NCBI GenBank assembly: GCA_023433755.1
Contig: JAEYUA010000098.1
Location: 1 to 8,525, forward strand
Origin: Bacteroidota bacterium
Lineage (GTDB): Bacteria > Bacteroidota > Bacteroidia > Chitinophagales > Chitinophagaceae
Length of the DNA: 8,525 nt
Direction: 5' to 3'
Of this stretch, positions 6,301 through 8,525 are shown in pieces (the first letter of the stretch is position 1; each line of letters opens with the position of its first letter). The notes below the pieces were generated by a model. That model did no database searches. It was given only the letters and a program-made list of their open reading frames with translations, and was not told the origin of the DNA. Made by a program: the position numbers and the translations under genes.

Positions 6301-6946
6301 GCCTTTCTTCCTTCCTGAGCAGGCAGGTGAATACATCTGTAAAATGATCGTGAACGAAGGTTGCGTAACCCGTCTTTCTTATTTTTCACTTGATGGGGTC
6401 TGCGCCGAGGTGCTGCCGGTTTCAACCAGGCTGCAGGGCCGCCGGAACGGTACTTCCAACCAGTTGAACTGGTCCAACAGGAATGAAGATGGTATTGTAA
6501 AATATGTAGTGGAAAGGAAAGGGGCAGGCGAACAGTCATTCAAGTCTATTGGAAGCCTGAATGCAGGTCAGACGGATCATTATATGTTTAATGATCATAC
6601 ACCTGCAGCAGGAGAAAACCAATACAGGCTTAAAATGATACATGGCCAGGGGCTTGAATATTCTAACGTGGTCACGCTGCGTTCGGGTTCAGGCAGTGTA
6701 CATGTGTATCCAAACCCAGTATCGAACAGGATGCAGGTCTCCATTACTGGTGAACAGGTAACCGATTACCAGTTGCAACTGCTCAACAGTTCTGGCCAGG
6801 AAATATTCAGCACGAGGCTGAAGCAGGTCCGCTCTACAGTATACACGTATGAAAGGAATCAGAAAATATTACCGGGTATCTATGTAGTGAGGATCACCGA
6901 CCTGGGTACCGGTCACACGGAAATACGCAAGCTCATTATGGAATGA
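3332..6946 (+). CDS. Large cysteine-rich secreted protein with five six-cysteine repeats and a type IX secretion sorting domain
   Basis: The protein has 1204 residues and no recognisable enzyme motif; an adhesive or structural cell-surface role is inferred. Order of parts: signal peptide about 1-20 (cleaved near LAA-Q); three SprB-like beta domains at about 22-105, 106-187 and 188-279 (for example GSITVNATGGSGNFNY and GGTYTIRVID); five tandem repeats at 280-358, 359-439, 440-517, 518-598 and 599-677, each with CLYD, CNTTG and PYGSYCIR-like signatures; three further beta domains up to about 940, two of them with IDxCGN motifs; an Ig-like domain at about 942-1020 (AGEYICKM); an Fn3-like domain at about 1028-1117; and a sorting domain at about 1123-1204 opening with Y1126-PNP and ending in RKLIME. 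That last domain routes cargo through the type IX secretion system across the outer membrane. I count about 46 cysteines, all before residue 1025. No T9SS component is in the window. A strong terminator follows. Confidence 0.9.
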   Translation: MKVKFYLLPIILFLNFSLAAQNCASINIAYSTAESRCVATGSITVNATGGSGNFNYQAMGPVTTMVTSSPVITGLPGGTYTIRVIDVTLNCIREVQDVVVAGTYSDPRFQLSKTDGTCAGNDGTISAINVQFGRAPFTYTIIAPSPSAVGTSNTTGNFTGLTPGEYYVRLQDSCGGIQVRAVTIENYSWWIDQMSVTRVGCDSADVNIDLEDNKGNTNASVITFGGFSYGIVLTPGDTTWYSEHDFRIYIGTRRSVTVVVKDGCGGIKTSVWNLPNNLKPSLNNPSLTSLVCSGFNASVSGQNLTSPQFCLYDNNNVLISCNTTGSFTNLPYGSYCIRATDLCYDTVITRCFSAARAVPSLGANVNQSNQNCSTFTATVTSKNNLTNPNFCLYDNANVLIACNTTGVFNNVPYGNYCIRMQDGCVDTVISRCFTGVRPVATLTNYTITGSNCDGFNVSVTGNNLNNPVYCLFDNLGNVIACNSTGIFTGLDHGNYCIRAISCGDSTNSLCFGSSMPVPSIGPSVQITNRNCNTFSATVTGQVNLTNPSFCLFDSNDNLIVCNTNGIFDNLPYGSYCIKMVNTCYDTTISRCFTQAPLVPSVNATLQLLSSGCNTVSFRATGTNLSSPTYNLYDESDVLIATNNDGTFNNYPYGTYCVEVVDGCFDTTMRVCRRFDPVRGISLSTTKSCTIGTANVDVLFANGNSPYTVNVFHPDGSMVHSNSTSTNPYRVVLPALPVGTQYKVVGIDNCGNRDSAMITPDANIVTTSVSVRSKCPSASWLNGAGDLLASCSSNYHAVTPKIIKKNNANFVKSHSSVTAGVYTFADLEPATYIMEYTQTTCNGKLYDTVTIPPYAYPSQGQSAIYQCDNNSFSLGADVQGGVSPYSFQIIGSMPSSPDITTGTQASPVFNINTGTTYSLVRLRTIDACGNATLSDVSVLPLQNISITATDSCFFRNITLSVDTIPNARYLWYRKTSPTDSVLLDSSITYNMPFFLPEQAGEYICKMIVNEGCVTRLSYFSLDGVCAEVLPVSTRLQGRRNGTSNQLNWSNRNEDGIVKYVVERKGAGEQSFKSIGSLNAGQTDHYMFNDHTPAAGENQYRLKMIHGQGLEYSNVVTLRSGSGSVHVYPNPVSNRMQVSITGEQVTDYQLQLLNSSGQEIFSTRLKQVRSTVYTYERNQKILPGIYVVRITDLGTGHTEIRKLIME
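4169..5362 (+). repeat. Five tandem coding repeats of 78-81 residues with conserved cysteines
   Basis: Repeat starts are at bases 4169, 4406, 4649, 4883 and 5126; most open with a Pro-Ser dipeptide. Repeat 1 cysteines are C292, C310, C321, C336, C343 and C351, and the same six recur in repeats 2 to 4. Repeat 5 keeps four; its second and third are N630 and T641. At DNA level the copies are clearly diverged, so this is an old duplication rather than a recent expansion. Confidence 0.88.
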
Positions 6947-6973
6947 TTTGCATGTTGGTTATAGTTCTGTCAT

Positions 6974-7005
6974 GGCCGCTTCTTTTAAGAAGTGGCCTTT
7001 TTTTT
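6974..7005 (+). terminator. Intrinsic terminator of the large secreted protein gene
   Basis: GGCCGCTTCTT (6974-6984) pairs with AAGAAGTGGCC (6987-6997) through 11 pairs, one of them G-U, around a minimal loop, followed by eight T at 6998-7005. It lies 28 bases after the TGA at 6944-6946. The last two T of the run belong to the TAA stop (complement of 7004-7006) of the converging DUF2911 gene. On the minus strand no T-run follows the stem, so it looks one-directional. Confidence 0.88.
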
Positions 7006-7603
7006 ATTTGAATTCAATGGGGAGGGAAACGCTTACTGATTCCCAGGCAATCACAAGGTTTGCACCTTTGGCAGCGGAATTAAAGACCATGCTGAAAGGT
7101 TCCACCGGCACATCAAGTTTGGTTACGCTTACATCTGTGCGTAGTACATCTTTGGTGGGATCATAAACAAAAGCACCCCAGGTATCCGTATCCTTATTAA
7201 TAATGATGGTCCATTTGGTTTCAGAGGGTATTGCATAAAGCGTATAGCGGCCTTTGGCGATTTTTTTACCGTCGATAATCACTTCCTTAAAAAATTCAAT
7301 CTCGGTAGCTTCGTTGGCACCCAGCCTCCATACCTTATCATAGGCGATCAGTTCACCAAAAACATCACGGTCATTTCTTTGAGGCCTGCCATAAATGATG
7401 CGGGCAACAGGAGGAGTGCTTACCTTATTCTGTGTTTTAAGGATGGGATAGTCGGCAGGGAAATAAGCCATATCCATCGGTGACTGGTCCAACGCGGGAA
7501 GTTTGGGATTATTGGCCGTCACAAGAGATGAACTTGTTTGGGACATAGCGCAAAGGGTCGTCAAAGCAAATGCGAAGGATAAGGTCAGCCTTTTCATAAT
7601 CAT
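7004..7603 (-). CDS. Secreted DUF2911 family protein
   Basis: The protein has 199 residues. The N-terminus (MKRLTLSFAFALTTLCAMSQ, residues 3-22) is a signal peptide, so it is exported to the periplasm or beyond. The body carries the DUF2911 hallmarks: IIYGRPQRNDRDVFGELIAYD (about 69-89), the very conserved VWRLGANEATEIEF (91-104), KGRYTLYAIPSE (118-129), WTIIINKDTDTWGAFVYD (131-148) and a C-terminal strand pair. The family is widespread in Bacteroidota and has no known biochemical function; I propose none. Two starts are possible, ATG at 7603-7601 or at 7597-7595; the second gives the more standard signal peptide beginning MKR. It converges on the large secreted protein gene, 57 bases apart, and lies 50 bases downstream of the AcpH-like gene on the same strand. 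A TATTTTTG box in that gap suggests its own promoter, though read-through from upstream is possible. Confidence 0.87.
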   Translation of the reverse strand: MIMKRLTLSFAFALTTLCAMSQTSSSLVTANNPKLPALDQSPMDMAYFPADYPILKTQNKVSTPPVARIIYGRPQRNDRDVFGELIAYDKVWRLGANEATEIEFFKEVIIDGKKIAKGRYTLYAIPSETKWTIIINKDTDTWGAFVYDPTKDVLRTDVSVTKLDVPVEPFSMVFNSAAKGANLVIAWESVSVSLPIEFK

Positions 7604-7615
7604 CTTATTAGGTTA

Positions 7616-7623
7616 CAAAAATA
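7616..7623 (-). promoter_or_regulatory. Bacteroidota -7 box TATTTTTG of the DUF2911 gene
   Basis: An exact TAnnTTTG match on the minus strand, 12 bases before the first ATG (7603) and 18 before the second (7597). No TTTG was found at a 17-23 base spacing, so it is weaker than the promoter at 8331-8362. Confidence 0.4.
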
Positions 7624-7653
7624 AAAACCTGCTTTCAATGGGAACGCCTGCCT

Positions 7654-8244
7654 TTATAAAACAAGTTCGTTAAACCGCTGTTTTGCAAATTGTTTAACAT
7701 CCGGGAAGAATATTTCAAAATGATTTTTGAGCACTTCTTCATGTTCAATAAAAAGCTGGTAAGCCGTTTCACCTTCCGAAATATAGCTTGCTCTGCGGGC
7801 TAGCCCCCGAAGGCTGTTACGGATCCCATCTTTGAGCCGGTAATGATAAAGCCAGTTGTGCGCCTTCATATAAGTAAAGGCGTGGAGAAAATTGGGAGGA
7901 AGATATGCGCTGTGGTCTTCCAGGTGTTGGTAGGTTTCCCTGGCAAAGACAGAAAGTGAAGCATCTGAAAAATAGCGGGGGTCGTTGGCGAGATAATAAT
8001 CATAGATCACATCCAGTAGGGCCCCGCTGTACAACCGGTAATGCGGCCGGAAGATTTCTTTGGCTTTTTTAGTGGAAGGATGGTCATCGGTAAAGCCATC
8101 AATCTCGCGGTGGAGGGTAATTCCCTGGCTTATGTTACCACTCAGCCCTAAACGGTACTTCCCTTTTACAAAGTCAGAGATCATATTGCCCACCAGGATT
8201 TGGGGGTGATTGAATGAAAGGTAAGCGTGAGCCAGGAAATTCAT
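7654..8244 (-). CDS. acpH: Acyl carrier protein phosphodiesterase (AcpH-like, DUF479)
   Basis: AcpH removes the 4'-phosphopantetheine arm from holo-acyl carrier protein in the cytoplasm, working against ACP synthase. Seen from the chosen start: MNFLAHAYLSF at the N-terminus, nearly the same as the E. coli protein's MNFLAH, then GNMISDFVKGK (19-29) with D24, then GITLHREIDGFTDDHP (41-56), with histidines and aspartates likely to bind metal, then LLDVIYDYYLA (77-87), and W131 followed by YRLKDGIRNSLRGLARR. The length of 196 residues is close to the 193 of E. coli AcpH. The frame stays open upstream to an ATG at 8331, but those 29 residues have no counterpart in the family, and a TAGTTTTG promoter box lies inside them 5 bases before the ATG at 8244, so the short start is preferred. 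Activity on ACP is inferred from family membership; many Bacteroidota homologues are untested. Confidence 0.87.
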   Translation of the reverse strand: MNFLAHAYLSFNHPQILVGNMISDFVKGKYRLGLSGNISQGITLHREIDGFTDDHPSTKKAKEIFRPHYRLYSGALLDVIYDYYLANDPRYFSDASLSVFARETYQHLEDHSAYLPPNFLHAFTYMKAHNWLYHYRLKDGIRNSLRGLARRASYISEGETAYQLFIEHEEVLKNHFEIFFPDVKQFAKQRFNELVL

Positions 8245-8249
8245 CCTTA

Positions 8250-8277
8250 CAAAACTACAGTTCGTCCGCGTTAACAA
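8250..8277 (-). promoter_or_regulatory. Promoter of the AcpH-like gene: TTG-N17-TAGTTTTG
   Basis: On the minus strand TTG (complement of 8275-8277) precedes TAGTTTTG (complement of 8250-8257) by 17 bases, within the range known for this phylum. The -7 box ends 5 bases before the ATG at 8244-8242, which implies a leaderless or very short-leader transcript and decides the start codon. Confidence 0.6.
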
Positions 8278-8330
8278 TTCTACAACCTGTGTTAAGGCGT
8301 TTAACAGAGTCACCCAATCGTCACAATTCA

Positions 8331-8362
8331 TTTGAAGGAGGGTGTAACCATTTCTACTTTTG
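8331..8362 (+). promoter_or_regulatory. Promoter of the 3'-terminal small secreted protein gene: TTTG-N20-TACTTTTG
   Basis: TTTG at 8331-8334, a 20-base spacer and TACTTTTG at 8355-8362 match both halves of the Bacteroidota consensus exactly; this is the best promoter in the window. Predicted transcription starts a few bases after 8362, leaving a leader of about 50 bases. The leader's 3' part (about 8377-8413) is very rich in A with few G, as is common before highly translated genes of this phylum, which lack Shine-Dalgarno sequences. Confidence 0.75.
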
Positions 8363-8418
8363 TTACGTCACACTGATAGAAAACAACAACAAATAAAAAA
8401 TTATAAACCAAAATTGTT

Positions 8419-8525
8419 ATGAAACGTTTAGTATTAACCCTGACAATTGCTTTGAGCCTGATCAGTTTCAGCTCTTTCGCAAAAGATGATGTAGTGGTAA
8501 CTCCCGCTGCTCTTCAATCCTTTAA
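8419..8525 (+). CDS. Start of a small secreted protein of unknown function (truncated by window end)
   Basis: ATG at 8419-8421 opens a frame that runs off the window after 35 complete codons. Residues 1-21 (MKRLVLTLTIALSLISFSSF plus Ala) are a clear signal peptide with cleavage expected after Ala21; the mature part begins KDDVVVTPAALQSF. Exported proteins with a short KxDxxVTPxxLxSF-like start occur in Chitinophagaceae as small PepSY-like proteins, but that family call is from memory and cannot be proved from 14 mature residues. The strong upstream promoter and A-rich leader support a real and well-expressed gene. The gene is divergent from the AcpH-like gene; the two promoters lie about 54 bases apart (8277 to 8331). 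Confidence 0.75.
   Translation, partial: MKRLVLTLTIALSLISFSSFAKDDVVVTPAALQSF

Noticed and set aside
6948..7166. 72-residue plus-strand frame after the large gene
   Set aside because: It spans the terminator hairpin and then runs antisense to the well-supported DUF2911 gene; no promoter or family resemblance.
7604..7653. Terminator between the AcpH-like and DUF2911 genes
   Set aside because: The repeated CCTGC words are direct, not inverted, so they cannot form a stem.
8245..8331. 29-residue N-terminal extension of the AcpH-like protein
   Set aside because: No family counterpart, and it contains the gene's own promoter box; the ATG at 8244 fits family length and N-terminus.
8214..8396. 60-residue plus-strand frame near the window end
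   Set aside because: It overlaps the 5' end of the AcpH-like gene in antisense and covers both promoters; no protein features.

Overview
The window reads as chromosome of a member of the Bacteroidota, most like the Chitinophagaceae. This rests on four things seen in the sequence. The large secreted protein ends in a type IX secretion sorting domain. Start codons lack Shine-Dalgarno sequences. The phylum's TAnnTTTG promoter box stands upstream of five genes. The protein families present (TlpA-like oxidoreductase with a long N-terminal region, DUF2911, SMR exporter with an EVGFTTCL start) are typical of that group. I assign no species.

Layout. At 2-484 (+) is the 3' part of a DusB-like tRNA-dihydrouridine synthase, tail to tail with an SMR exporter of the Gdx/SugE type at 481-807 (-); their stop codons overlap. 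At 962-2413 (+) is an AT-rich gene for a secreted TlpA-like thiol oxidoreductase. It converges on a glutathione/thioredoxin peroxidase at 2540-3136 (-), and the gap between them holds two tracts of degenerate 7-base repeats in opposite orientation. Divergent from the peroxidase is the centrepiece, a 1204-residue cysteine-rich secreted protein at 3332-6946 (+). It has SprB-like domains, five tandem repeats of about 80 residues with six cysteines each, and a C-terminal sorting domain, and it is followed by a strong terminator at 6974-7005. Then come two genes on the minus strand, a DUF2911 secreted protein (7004-7603) and an AcpH-like ACP phosphodiesterase (start at 8244, not 8331). The window ends with the start of a small secreted protein at 8419 (+), which has the best promoter here.

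How the genes may work together. Most look like independent single-gene units with their own promoters. The only thematic link is thiol chemistry: a periplasmic thioredoxin-fold protein, a thiol peroxidase and a secreted protein with about 46 cysteines lie side by side. That link is an inference from position and could be chance. I see no CRISPR array, insertion sequence, tRNA, rRNA, origin or attachment site. No gap between genes exceeds 300 bases.
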